DNA of 64,000 bases, from positions 1 through 64,000 of the forward strand of contig CAVHYP010000003.1 of assembly GCA_963640465.1 (NCBI GenBank), in the 5' to 3' direction. Made by a program: the position numbers and the translations under genes. The stretch comes from Colivivens sp963640465. GTDB taxonomy: Bacteria; Bacteroidota; Bacteroidia; Bacteroidales; Bacteroidaceae. Shown piece by piece: positions 35,170-43,705 of the stretch (position 1 is its first letter; each line of letters opens with the position of its first letter). Below the pieces are notes generated by a model. That model was not told the origin of the DNA. It saw only the letters and a program-made list of their open reading frames with translations, and did no database searches.

Positions 35170-35949
35170 ATGATAAAGGCAATTTTCCTGGATATTGATG
35201 GAACGCTTGTGTCGTTCAAGACTCACCATGTTCCGCAGTCGACGATTGATGCTATAAGTAACGTCAGACGACAAGGCGTGAAGGTCTTTATTGCTACAGG
35301 ACGCCCTTTGCCATTCGTGAATAATCTTGAGGGGCTGGAGTATGATGGAATCATGACGGTCAACGGCGCTTGTTGCCAAATAGGCAATGGAACTGTCTTG
35401 CGTCGTGATCCGATAGACCATGATGATTTGGCAAGACTCGTTGCTTACTGTCAGACTCATCCATTCCCAGTTGCTTTTGCATCCAATGACGACGTGTTCA
35501 TGACAGAATCGTCTGTTGAGTCGGAAGAAATCTTTGAACTGCTTAATCTCGATGCTCCAAGAATTGCACCCATAAGTGAGTGCATCAATATGGATGTGAT
35601 GCAGATTATTGGTTTCTTCGATGCCAATGAAGAGGACTTCCTTATGAAAGAGGTATTGCTGGGTTGCGCTGCCCAAAGATGGCATCCTCTGTTTGCTGAT
35701 GTTATAAGGTGTGGCAACAATAAGGCGCAAGGCATAGATACAATCCTTGCCTACTATGGTATCGGTCTTGACGAGGCAATGGCGCTTGGAGATGGTGGAA
35801 ATGACATGGAAATGTTGAAGCATGTAAGATATGGAGTGGCTATGGGCAATGCAAGGGATGAAGTGAAGAAAGTGGCACATTATGTCACTCAGAGTGTAGA
35901 TAATGACGGCGTAGCCCTGGCTTTACAGGAATTTATTGGCTTAAAATGA
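35170..35949 (+). CDS. Cof-type HAD-superfamily phosphatase
   Basis: A 259-residue haloacid dehalogenase-like hydrolase. The nucleophile motif is FLDIDGTLV (Asp8, Asp10), motif II is in FIATGRPLP and the metal-binding motif IV is ALGDGGNDMEML near 203-214. The cap domain between motifs is of the Cof (IIB) type. These enzymes dephosphorylate sugar phosphates, nucleotides or flavins; the substrate cannot be told. It may be read from the threonine operon, since no clear promoter is seen after thrC. Confidence 0.9.
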   Translation: MIKAIFLDIDGTLVSFKTHHVPQSTIDAISNVRRQGVKVFIATGRPLPFVNNLEGLEYDGIMTVNGACCQIGNGTVLRRDPIDHDDLARLVAYCQTHPFPVAFASNDDVFMTESSVESEEIFELLNLDAPRIAPISECINMDVMQIIGFFDANEEDFLMKEVLLGCAAQRWHPLFADVIRCGNNKAQGIDTILAYYGIGLDEAMALGDGGNDMEMLKHVRYGVAMGNARDEVKKVAHYVTQSVDNDGVALALQEFIGLK

Positions 35950-35968
35950 AAAAAAGTTCGGTATAAAT

Positions 35969-35999
35969 TTTGCTAGTTTAGAAAAATGTCCTACCTTTG
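35969..35999 (+). promoter_or_regulatory. Promoter of tRNA-Phe
   Basis: TTTG at 35969-35972 and TACCTTTG at 35992-35999, 19 nt apart. The mature tRNA starts 17 nt later. Confidence 0.85.
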
Positions 36000-36016
36000 C
36001 ACTCGCAAAACAGAAA

Positions 36017-36092
36017 GGTGCCATAGCTCAGTTGGTAGAGCATCGGACTGAAAATCCGTGTGTCACTGGTTCGAATCCCGTTGGCACCACCA
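36017..36092 (+). tRNA. tRNA-Phe (anticodon GAA)
   Basis: 76 nt with encoded CCA. The acceptor stem pairs GGTGCCA with TGGCACC, the D loop contains AGCTCAGTTGGTAGAGC, the anticodon loop is CTGAAAA with GAA in the middle, and the T loop is GGTTCGAATCC. All four stems can be drawn. Confidence 0.97.
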
Positions 36093-36095
36093 ATC

Positions 36096-36137
36096 AAATC
36101 GTTGAATGTCATTACGATGTTTGACGATTTTTTCTTT
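36096..36137 (+). terminator. Probable terminator after tRNA-Phe
   Basis: AAATCGT (36096-36102) pairs with ACGATTT (36124-36130), followed by TTTCTTTT. The loop is long (21 nt), so the structure is only moderately convincing. Confidence 0.55.
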
Positions 36138-36179
36138 TATAGATAGTTTGTATTAGAACTAAGAATAAACATTTTTGTT

Positions 36180-37385
36180 ATGCGCAAGTCTTTAATTGCT
36201 TTGGCTTTCGGTACGTTTGCCTTGGGTATCACTGAATATGTGATNNNNNNNNNNCTCCCATATATTGCAAATGATTTCCATGTAAGTATATCAGAAGCCG
36301 GCTACTTTATCTCAGCGTATGCCTTGGGCGTTTGTGCCGGTGCTCCTATTGTTGCGGTCTTTTGCAGGAAATGGCCCCTCAAGAATATATTGTACTTGTT
36401 GGTAAGTGTGATGCTTTTTGCCTCTCTTTGTATGACGTTGTGTCCTATTCCTGAGGGTGAGGTGCAGGGGATTGGCTGGCAGTTCTGGCTGATGATGTTT
36501 TTCCGCTTCCTTGCCGGTATGCCTCATGGTGCATTCTTTGGTGTCGGTAGTATAGTCGCAGACAGACTGTCAAAAGGCAATGGGTCGGTCTTTGCTGTAG
36601 CAGTCATGTGCTCTGGCATGACAATTGCCAATTTGGTGGGCATACCTTTGGGTACATTCCTTACGGGACTGATATCATGGAGACTCGTCTTTGGTTTCGC
36701 CACACTATGGAATATAGTGACAATGGTTGCGGTGGTCAATTGGATTCCACGCATGGATGCATTGCCAGATACTGGTGTGAAAGGTGAGTTCCGCTTCCTC
36801 AAGACTCTTGCTCCATGGCTTTTGATTTTGGCAACAGTCTTTGGTAATGGCGGCGTGTTCTGCTGGTATAGTTATATATCACCTACTCTTACCAAATTGG
36901 GAGGTGTACCGGAAAGCTGGATGACTTTAATGATGGCATTGGCAGGTGCCGGTATGGTTGTCGGTAATATGTTTGGTGGAAAATTGTCTGACAAGTTCGG
37001 GCCGGGACATACATGCCGAAGCCTGGAAATAATGATATTTATAAGTTTGGTTCTTATTGCCTTGACTGCGCAATGGATGTGGTGTAGTATACCACTTATG
37101 TTTATCACTGCTGGTGGGCTTTTTGCATTGTCTTCTCCCCAACAACTTCTTCTTCTTCGATATAGTAGAGGCGGAGAACTGATGGGCGGTGCCATGATTC
37201 AACTTGCATTTAATTTAGGTAATGCTGTCGGGGCGTATTTGGGCGGTTTGCCTATTGATGAGTCAAACCCTCGGACATATCACTATTCTGCTTGTATAGG
37301 TGCTGTTTTGGCTTTCTGCGGTGTGATTTGCTATGTTGTCTTTTGCAAAAGGTATGAAAAGAGAACTGCTCGACTGAAGAAATAA
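36180..37385 (+). CDS. MFS transporter, AraJ/YdhP-like
   Basis: A 401-residue major facilitator with about 12 membrane segments. The N-terminal half has the drug/sugar-efflux family look: LALAFGTFALGITEYV at the first helix, a GYFISAYALGVCAGAP second helix, and DRLSKGNGSV in the loop after helix 4. Ten Ns at 36245-36254 replace three to four codons in the first helix. Close family members read EYVIMGLLP here; with exactly ten bases the frame and that motif both fit. Substrate unknown; it may be an exporter of sugars, arabinose-like compounds or drugs. Confidence 0.88.
   Translation: MRKSLIALAFGTFALGITEYVXXXXLPYIANDFHVSISEAGYFISAYALGVCAGAPIVAVFCRKWPLKNILYLLVSVMLFASLCMTLCPIPEGEVQGIGWQFWLMMFFRFLAGMPHGAFFGVGSIVADRLSKGNGSVFAVAVMCSGMTIANLVGIPLGTFLTGLISWRLVFGFATLWNIVTMVAVVNWIPRMDALPDTGVKGEFRFLKTLAPWLLILATVFGNGGVFCWYSYISPTLTKLGGVPESWMTLMMALAGAGMVVGNMFGGKLSDKFGPGHTCRSLEIMIFISLVLIALTAQWMWCSIPLMFITAGGLFALSSPQQLLLLRYSRGGELMGGAMIQLAFNLGNAVGAYLGGLPIDESNPRTYHYSACIGAVLAFCGVICYVVFCKRYEKRTARLKK
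36245..36254. other. Run of 10 ambiguous bases (assembly gap)
   Basis: Ten consecutive Ns in the first membrane helix of the MFS gene. The reading frame continues across them without a shift. Confidence 0.99.
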
Positions 37386-37421
37386 TAATCTTCGTATGTG
37401 GATTGGCTTATATAGGGAGGC

Positions 37422-37931
37422 TCATCCGATTTCGATGAGTCTTGTTTCTGTATTTCCCATCGGTTTGATGTCTGCAATTTCTACATTGTGATATACGGCT
37501 TGAATGCAGCGGCAGAACAATCCGTGGCTGACGGCAAGAACCGTCTGCCCGGGGAATGTGGACTGCGCGTAATCTAGAAACAGTTTGGCTCTCTTCCGCA
37601 TCAGTGCTACGCTTTCAGCGTTCTCGGGTATGACAATCTTAGTAACTCCGTCTACTACCATCCCTGTGGCATCTCCCCAGTCGCGTTCCCTTAGCAATGG
37701 TGTGTATATTGTCTGCAGATGCAGTTGCTGGTTGATGATTGCTGCTGTATCCTGGCATCTCTTTATGTCGCTGCACAAGATGATGTCGATAGAGTAGGAC
37801 TTCAGTTCATTCACTGATGATTCGGCTTGACGTTTACCTTCCTTAGTCAGTGTTCCTGGCATCAGACCTTGTAGGATATGTCTTTTGTTTTCTTCCGTCT
37901 CGCCATGACGGTATAGGTATATCTTTGTCAT
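37422..37931 (-). CDS. Histidine phosphatase family protein (phosphoglycerate mutase-like)
   Basis: The frame could start at a GTG (37937) that overlaps the stop of the gene upstream, but ATG 37931 opens with MTKIYLYRHGETE, the usual family start, and is chosen (169 residues). The RHG motif holds the phosphorylated His9, and AVSHGLFCR near 136 supplies the second His. Related proteins include alpha-ribazole phosphatase and other small-molecule phosphatases; no cobalamin genes are nearby, so the substrate is left open. It is the last gene in a minus-strand run of five. Confidence 0.9.
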   Translation of the reverse strand: MTKIYLYRHGETEENKRHILQGLMPGTLTKEGKRQAESSVNELKSYSIDIILCSDIKRCQDTAAIINQQLHLQTIYTPLLRERDWGDATGMVVDGVTKIVIPENAESVALMRKRAKLFLDYAQSTFPGQTVLAVSHGLFCRCIQAVYHNVEIADIKPMGNTETRLIEIG

Positions 37932-37933
37932 AA

Positions 37934-38389
37934 TCACTTAAGCGCTAAAGTGGAATAGGCTATAATGACATACCTGATTGATTTTCCGAGTAATGTGAAT
38001 AGGAATGTCCCCCATACATTGGCTCTCAACACTCCCAGCGCAATGCTTATGGCTGTACCGAGAATCGGCAGGAATGAGAATATACCCATCCATGACCCAT
38101 AATTCATGACATATCGTTGTGTGCGTTCCATTCTCGATGGCTTTATCTTAAACCAACGGTTGATTGTTTCGGGTTCGCACATGCGGCCGATGGCATAATT
38201 GACCATAGAACCAAGCACATTGCCAATGGTGGCGCTTACGATGGTCAATACGGGGTCTATATTGCTGGCCATGAGTAGGGCTGCCATGACTGCCTCGCTG
38301 CTGAATGGGAAAAAAGTTCCTGCAAGGAATGAGGCAAGTCCCATGCCCAGGTATCCATAATTATAGAAGAATTCACTTAGATAATCCAT
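37934..38389 (-). CDS. DedA/SNARE-associated (VTT-domain) membrane protein, YqaA-like
   Basis: Chosen start ATG 38389 (MDYLSEFFYNYGYLGMGLASF), 151 residues; the open frame extends 15 codons upstream into the previous gene. The sequence has the VTT-domain pattern: FLAGTFFPFSSEAVMAALL, then GNVLGSMVNYAIGR, and a C-terminal membrane helix. DedA-type proteins are linked to lipid flipping and membrane homeostasis. The gene overlaps the upstream membrane protein gene by 13 nt, so translation is probably coupled. Confidence 0.85.
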   Translation of the reverse strand: MDYLSEFFYNYGYLGMGLASFLAGTFFPFSSEAVMAALLMASNIDPVLTIVSATIGNVLGSMVNYAIGRMCEPETINRWFKIKPSRMERTQRYVMNYGSWMGIFSFLPILGTAISIALGVLRANVWGTFLFTLLGKSIRYVIIAYSTLALK

Positions 38390-39366
38390 GAGTTGAGAAT
38401 GAATGCGGCTAATGCCAACAGGGTAATGATACAAACAACAATATTTGATAGCGTGGTCGAGTCATTGCCTATATAGTGCCCTCCCATGATGGATGTGTTC
38501 ATTATAATCGCTGGCAATATGTCTCTGCATCCTGCTGGATGGAACAGCAGAAGAAGGTAATAGGCAAAGCCATGTAGTACCACGAGGTGGAATATGCAAC
38601 GTGTGCGTGTCTTGTCGAGATATATTCGGGTGTAGAAGTCGACAGTGCTTACTATAAATATGAGAAGGGAGAGATAGATTATGATGAGATCACAAGTTGT
38701 CAGTATGGCGTAGTTCCCGAATTGGAATGCCAACATCTGTCCTAACAGATGATCAAACCCTTTCATGCGGTCTGTACAGAATGCAAGTCCGCCTACAATC
38801 CACCAAGGAGTCAATAAACCCAATATCGCCCCGCTTATACTACGTGCATTGAATATCCTTAGTATATACATCGACAATAGATATATAGGTGATAGCCATA
38901 TTGTCTGTGGCATCGCCAGTGTGCTTATGCCAAGATAAAGGTATGTGACGTAAGACAGTCCTGCAGAATTGTCCATCTGGTATGATGCAAACATGGTGAA
39001 GTATGACAACAACAGCATGAACATTACAATCATTCCGATGTTGAATGCATGCAAAGATGTTGCTCCCAATATCAGTGCTGCAAAGACAAAACTGATGGCA
39101 CGCGAATTCAGGCGTAACAATACTTGTGAGATATTCAGCTCTCCTAAGACATACACAGTTAGGACGACAATTAGAATTGCCAGGGTGGAGTTTAACCACC
39201 CTGTACTCTTGATGCCGTCCGGTAATAACTGCCACAGGCTGTTCTGGCTGCCATTGTCCAATATTCCTGAACCTCCTACCAGGAGCCATGTCGCTACAAT
39301 AATCACTGCGATTGTGTGGAGTGATGTGGGGCTTATGGCTAATGAATGCTGAAAATTCCTAAGCAC
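38377..39366 (-). CDS. Multi-pass membrane protein of unknown function
   Basis: I do not recognise this family. The 329 residues contain about eight to ten hydrophobic segments separated by short loops (for example TLAILIVVLTVYVLGEL, FVFAALILGATSLHAF, IGMIVMFMLLLSYFTMF, NIVVCIITLLALAAFILN). No catalytic motif stands out; a few charged residues (TRIYLDKTRTRC) lie in a late loop. It lies between purD (41 nt upstream) and the DedA-like gene (13-nt overlap), so it is part of the same transcript, but neither neighbour tells its task. Confidence 0.75.
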   Translation of the reverse strand: MLRNFQHSLAISPTSLHTIAVIIVATWLLVGGSGILDNGSQNSLWQLLPDGIKSTGWLNSTLAILIVVLTVYVLGELNISQVLLRLNSRAISFVFAALILGATSLHAFNIGMIVMFMLLLSYFTMFASYQMDNSAGLSYVTYLYLGISTLAMPQTIWLSPIYLLSMYILRIFNARSISGAILGLLTPWWIVGGLAFCTDRMKGFDHLLGQMLAFQFGNYAILTTCDLIIIYLSLLIFIVSTVDFYTRIYLDKTRTRCIFHLVVLHGFAYYLLLLFHPAGCRDILPAIIMNTSIMGGHYIGNDSTTLSNIVVCIITLLALAAFILNSWII

Positions 39367-39407
39367 TTGTTTGTCTGTCTTGTAACTATATGTCTTTACC
39401 TGCGTAA

Positions 39408-40676
39408 CTATAAATCTTTACCTATGTCGGTGCGGAAATACTTCTTTTCAAACTGAATGGCTTGTGCACCTGCAAACGATTTTGCGAGAGCTTCGTCTTT
39501 GTCCTTTCCATAAGAACTGATGGCGATTACTCTTCCTCCTGCAGTAACTGTCTGGCCATCTTTTATTGCTGTGCCGGCGTGGAATACGATGCTGTCCTTT
39601 ACCTTGTCTGTACCTGTGATAGGATAGCCTTTCCCGTATGCTTCCGGATAACCACCTGAAACAAGCATTACGCATACTGCACAACGGTCGTCTATCTCAA
39701 GATTGCGTTTGTCGAGATTGCCCTCAGCAACGCCTTCGAGCAAGTCTACGAGGTCACTCTTGATTCTCAGCATGACACTTTCTGTCTCTGGGTCGCCCAT
39801 GCGTACATTGTATTCAATAACCATTGGCTCTCCGTTTACATTGATCAGTCCGAAGAAGATGAAACCCTTGTAGTCGATGTTCTCTTCTGCAAGTCCTTCT
39901 ACTGTTGGGCGGATAATGCGTGTTTCCGCTTTGTTCATCCATTCCTTGTCTGCAAAAGGTACTGGGCTTACTGATCCCATTCCTCCTGTATTCAGTCCAG
40001 TATCTCCCTCTCCGATTCTTTTGTAGTCCTTTGCTTCTGGTAGTATCTTGTAGTGTTTCCCGTCGGTAAGTACAAACACGGAACATTCTATTCCACTCAG
40101 GAACTCTTCGATGACTACAGTGGCACTGGCATTGCCAAACATTCCACCAAGCATGTCCTTGAACTCTTTCTTTGCTTCCTCAAGGGTAGGTACTATGAGT
40201 ACGCCCTTGCCTGCACATAATCCGTCGGCTTTCAATACATAGGGAGCCTTCAATGTCTCGAGAAACTTCAGTCCCTCTTCCACTGTTGTGCCATTGAAAC
40301 TTCTATAGGCAGCAGTCGGGATGTTGTGACGTTTCATGAACTCTTTGGCAAAATCTTTTGAGCCTTCCAACACAGCTCCTTGCTTTGATGGCCCTATGAC
40401 TGGTATACTGCAAAGTGAACTGTCATTTTTGAAGTAGTCATAGATGCCTTCCACTAGTGGTTGCTCAGGTCCAACTACAACCATGTCTACTCCCTTGTCC
40501 AGAACAAATGCCTTTATCCCATCGAAGTCGTTTGCTTTTATGTTTACGTTCTCACCTACAGATGCAGTGCCTGCATTGCCTGGCGCTATAAACAGTTTCT
40601 CCACTTTCTGGCTTTGGGCGATTTTCCATGCCATTGCATGTTCCCTTCCACCGCTTCCTAATAAAAGAATTTTCAT
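39408..40676 (-). CDS. purD: Phosphoribosylamine-glycine ligase (GARS)
   Basis: ATP-grasp enzyme that joins glycine to phosphoribosylamine, step two of purine synthesis. The N-terminal motif LLLGSGGREHAMAWK (residues 3-17) and the ATP-grasp motif PYVLKADGLCAGKGV (about 144-158) are present, as is the metal-binding NVRMGDPETE near 290. The 422 residues are of usual length. It starts 5 nt after the dipeptidyl peptidase stop. Other pur genes are not clustered with it, apart from the purH-like fragment 2.4 kb away on the other strand. Confidence 0.97.
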   Translation of the reverse strand: MKILLLGSGGREHAMAWKIAQSQKVEKLFIAPGNAGTASVGENVNIKANDFDGIKAFVLDKGVDMVVVGPEQPLVEGIYDYFKNDSSLCSIPVIGPSKQGAVLEGSKDFAKEFMKRHNIPTAAYRSFNGTTVEEGLKFLETLKAPYVLKADGLCAGKGVLIVPTLEEAKKEFKDMLGGMFGNASATVVIEEFLSGIECSVFVLTDGKHYKILPEAKDYKRIGEGDTGLNTGGMGSVSPVPFADKEWMNKAETRIIRPTVEGLAEENIDYKGFIFFGLINVNGEPMVIEYNVRMGDPETESVMLRIKSDLVDLLEGVAEGNLDKRNLEIDDRCAVCVMLVSGGYPEAYGKGYPITGTDKVKDSIVFHAGTAIKDGQTVTAGGRVIAISSYGKDKDEALAKSFAGAQAIQFEKKYFRTDIGKDL

Positions 40677-40681
40677 ATTGG

Positions 40682-42832
40682 TTATTTTAAATAGTCGTTG
40701 AAATACTTTGTTATCTTGTTGTGTAGATGCACCCTGTCTGTACCCATCATGTTGTGTTGGTCACCTGGGTATGTGAACAAGTCTGGATAGGTGTCAGCAT
40801 CGATGCAGGCTCTTATGAAGGACAGTGTGTGTTGTGGTACACATACATTGTCGTTGCCACCATATATAATCATCAATTGACCTTTCAAATTTTTAGCCTT
40901 GTTCAGCAATGAAGTTTCTGCATATCCTTCTGGGTTGGATTGGGGTGTGTCCATATATCGCTCTCCGTACATTACTTCATAGTATTTCCAGTCGATTACC
41001 GGACCTCCGGCTACTCCAACTTTGAATACATCTGGGTATGTGGTCATAAGGCTTGTTGTCATGAAACCTCCGAAACTCCATCCATGCACTCCAAGACGTT
41101 CAGAATCGATATATGGCAGACTCTTAAGGAATTCCACTCCCTTCAGCTGGTCTTTCATTTCTTCAACACCCAGGTGTCGGAACGTGACTTGCTCAAAGTC
41201 TTTGCCCCGATGCTCGCTTCCGCGATTGTCGACGCAGAACATGACGTAGCCTTGTTGCGCCATCCATATATCCCAACCTCTTGCTGCCCAATGGAATGAT
41301 GCATCAATGTTGTGGGCATGCGGACCTCCGTACACATACACTACCGCCGGATACTTCTTGTTCGGGTCGAAGCCTGTTGGCAGGATAAGGCGATAATATA
41401 AGTCTGTCTTGTTGTCTGCCGCCTTTATTGTGCCGACTTTTATTTCAGGACAACGGAATTGATCCCAAGGGTCTTCGGCTGTCAGGATATTTGTGCTTGA
41501 TTTTTTTCCTGAGGTCTCGATTATATCAATGTTTCGTGGAATGGACGGGGATGAATGGTAATCTGCAATGAATTGCCCACTTGCGGACAATTTTGTGCCA
41601 TGTACACCTTTGCCGTCATCCAGTAGAACTCGTTTGCCTTTCATGTTGACACTATAGACGTTTGTCTGCAATGGATTGGCTTCATTGCTCGTGTACAATA
41701 CGGCTTTAGCTTTGGCATTGAATCCGAGAAAATCAATGACTTCGAATTCTCCTTTTGTGAGTTGTGCAAGTTGTTTGCCTTCTATGTTGTATAGGTACAG
41801 ATGATTGTAACCGTCTTTCCTTGACAGGTAAATGAACTTTGAATTGTCCCACGGGAGAAACTTTATAGGAACCATTGGCTCAACATACTTGTCGTCAGTT
41901 TCGTCGAATAACACAGCTTTCTTCTTTCCGGTTTGTGCGTCATAACATACTAGTTGTGCATGGTTTTGGTCTCTGTTCAGTTCAATCATGTAAACGGATG
42001 ATTCATCTGGACTCCATGCTATATTGGTGAAGTATCTGTCGGTGGGGTCTTCTGCGTCAAGGTATATCACTTTGTCGTCGCTCGCATTGTAGATTCCCAC
42101 TGTCACTTTATGACTTGTCTCTCCTGTCATCGGATACTTGTCGGGAACAAGTGATGCACAGCGTGTGGAGATGTCGACCTGTGGGTATATAGTGACCATG
42201 GATTGGTCCATTCTGTAGAAGGCCAATAGATTGCCTGATGGACTCCAAAATGAACCGTTGTTTACACCGAACTCATTGCGGTGAACTGTTTCTCCGTAAA
42301 CGATGTCAACGCATCCGTCTGTGCTTAATGCTATTTTCTTTCCATCGGCTTTAACTACATATAGATTGTGGTTGACTGTGTATGCAAGATTGCGTGAGGC
42401 TGGCGAGAATTCCTTGTTTGAAGCGCCTGCTTCAATAGGTTGTGACCAAATGACTTTCCCTGCTGCCCAGTCAACCAGCACTTGCTCGTTGCTAGTTTCG
42501 TACATCACCAATGTCTGGTCCTTGTAGGGGAACTTGGAATTGTACAGGCTTGTCAACTCTCGCTTGCCAGCTTTGTTCAGTACTGCGTTTATGTCACTTA
42601 AAGTAAGCAGTACATTGGCTTGCCCATTGGCAATGCCTGTCGTAACCTCTTCCATGTCTAGACGTACAAGCACATCTCCCCACCATTCCAAATGCATGGT
42701 GGTAGGTGTGTTCTGCCAGTAAGTCTTTCCTCCTGGAATCAAGTCGTCAATCGTGAACAATCGTTTGTCTTGTGCCATTGTTGGATTAGCCATACATAAC
42801 GCTGCCATGGCTATAGCTATGAAATGTTTCAT
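40682..42832 (-). CDS. Prolyl dipeptidyl peptidase IV-type serine peptidase (S9B)
   Basis: Secreted or periplasmic peptidase of 716 residues that would remove X-Pro dipeptides from peptides. Signal peptide MKHFIAIAMAALCMANPTMA, cleaved before QD. The N-terminal beta-propeller (about 35-480, DPP IV N domain) precedes the alpha/beta-hydrolase domain. The catalytic Ser is in GWSFGG (near 585), Asp in YGGNDNVCVP (near 660) and His in GDQHNM (near 693). The substrate-binding pair of Glu in the propeller was not located with certainty. Asaccharolytic Bacteroidales use such enzymes for peptide nutrition. Confidence 0.93.
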   Translation of the reverse strand: MKHFIAIAMAALCMANPTMAQDKRLFTIDDLIPGGKTYWQNTPTTMHLEWWGDVLVRLDMEEVTTGIANGQANVLLTLSDINAVLNKAGKRELTSLYNSKFPYKDQTLVMYETSNEQVLVDWAAGKVIWSQPIEAGASNKEFSPASRNLAYTVNHNLYVVKADGKKIALSTDGCVDIVYGETVHRNEFGVNNGSFWSPSGNLLAFYRMDQSMVTIYPQVDISTRCASLVPDKYPMTGETSHKVTVGIYNASDDKVIYLDAEDPTDRYFTNIAWSPDESSVYMIELNRDQNHAQLVCYDAQTGKKKAVLFDETDDKYVEPMVPIKFLPWDNSKFIYLSRKDGYNHLYLYNIEGKQLAQLTKGEFEVIDFLGFNAKAKAVLYTSNEANPLQTNVYSVNMKGKRVLLDDGKGVHGTKLSASGQFIADYHSSPSIPRNIDIIETSGKKSSTNILTAEDPWDQFRCPEIKVGTIKAADNKTDLYYRLILPTGFDPNKKYPAVVYVYGGPHAHNIDASFHWAARGWDIWMAQQGYVMFCVDNRGSEHRGKDFEQVTFRHLGVEEMKDQLKGVEFLKSLPYIDSERLGVHGWSFGGFMTTSLMTTYPDVFKVGVAGGPVIDWKYYEVMYGERYMDTPQSNPEGYAETSLLNKAKNLKGQLMIIYGGNDNVCVPQHTLSFIRACIDADTYPDLFTYPGDQHNMMGTDRVHLHNKITKYFNDYLK

Positions 42833-42854
42833 CTGTTGTTGTTTAACCAGTATG

Positions 42855-42886
42855 CAAAATTACGACATAAACAGCAATTAAACAAA
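42855..42886 (-). promoter_or_regulatory. Promoter of the dipeptidyl peptidase-purD operon
   Basis: On the minus strand TTTG (complement of 42883-42886) and TAATTTTG (complement of 42855-42862), 20 nt apart; the start codon follows about 20 nt downstream. Confidence 0.75.
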
Positions 42887-43030
42887 TTAAATCCATAAAT
42901 TCAGTCGCGGATGGGCAAAGTCTGTTGCTTTTGTTCGGTAGTAGTATTGTTTTAGAGCGCAAAACAGGATAATATGAAGTTTTTTCAAAAATAAATCAGT
43001 GATTGATATGTGACTCTCAGTTTAAATTGC

Positions 43031-43038
43031 TAAATTTG
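43031..43038 (+). promoter_or_regulatory. Candidate -7 box of the purH'-mre operon
   Basis: TAAATTTG fits TAnnTTTG and lies 22 nt before the start codon. The -33 element is weak, as no TTTG is found 19-20 nt upstream. Confidence 0.5.
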
Positions 43039-43060
43039 CATCTCGAATATATATAAACAG

Positions 43061-43657
43061 ATGGCTTCAACAAAGAAAATTAAATGTGCACTGATATCAG
43101 TGTTTCATAAAGATGGTTTAGAGGAAATGTTGGCAGAACTCAACAAGAATGGCGTTAAGTTCTTGTCGACCGGTGGAACACAGGCTTTTATCGAGAGCTT
43201 GGGGTATGAATGTGGTAAGGTGGAAGACTTGACTACCTATCCTTCAATTCTCGGTGGACGCGTCAAGACACTGCATCCAAAAGTCTTCGGCGGAATCCTT
43301 GGCCGACGTGAATTGGCAAGTGACCAGGAGGAGATGGCTAAGTACGGAATTCCGGAAATCGACCTTGTAGTGGTTGACTTGTATCCTTACGAGGAAACTG
43401 TTGCAAGCACGAACGATGAATCTGCCATCATAGAAAAGATAGACATAGGTGGCATTTCACTGATACGTGCTGCTGCGAAGAATTTCAATGATGTGGTTGT
43501 AGTTCCAAGCAAACATGAATACGGCGCTTTGACCGAGATTCTGAAGAACCAGGGTGCAGAAACTACAAAGGAACAGCGCAAGTGGTTCGCAGAACGCGCT
43601 TTTGCCACAAGTTCTCATTATGATAGTGCAATTCATGACTACTTCTGTAGGAAATGA
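43061..43657 (+). CDS. purH: IMP cyclohydrolase domain of PurH (stand-alone, N-terminal half only)
   Basis: Closely matches the first domain of bifunctional PurH: KIKCALISVFHKDGL, FLSTGGTQAFIE, ILGGRVKTLHPKVFGG, LVVVDLYPYEETV and IEKIDIGGISLIRAAAKN. In full PurH (about 505-530 residues) this MGS-fold domain closes the purine ring to IMP. Here the protein ends at residue 198, just after SSHYDSAIHDYF, exactly at the domain border, and no trace of the AICAR transformylase domain follows before mreB 48 nt later. Either the transformylase is a separate gene elsewhere (domain fission) or the gene lost its 3' half. The domain itself is intact. Confidence 0.88.
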   Translation: MASTKKIKCALISVFHKDGLEEMLAELNKNGVKFLSTGGTQAFIESLGYECGKVEDLTTYPSILGGRVKTLHPKVFGGILGRRELASDQEEMAKYGIPEIDLVVVDLYPYEETVASTNDESAIIEKIDIGGISLIRAAAKNFNDVVVVPSKHEYGALTEILKNQGAETTKEQRKWFAERAFATSSHYDSAIHDYFCRK

Positions 43658-43705
43658 TTTGTATGTAGGAACATTGAATGGAAATGAACAAAAAATAGAT
43701 TGGAT

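Noticed and set aside
35083..35880. 265-codon minus frame opposite the HAD gene
   Set aside because: Antisense to a protein with all HAD motifs; no signals.
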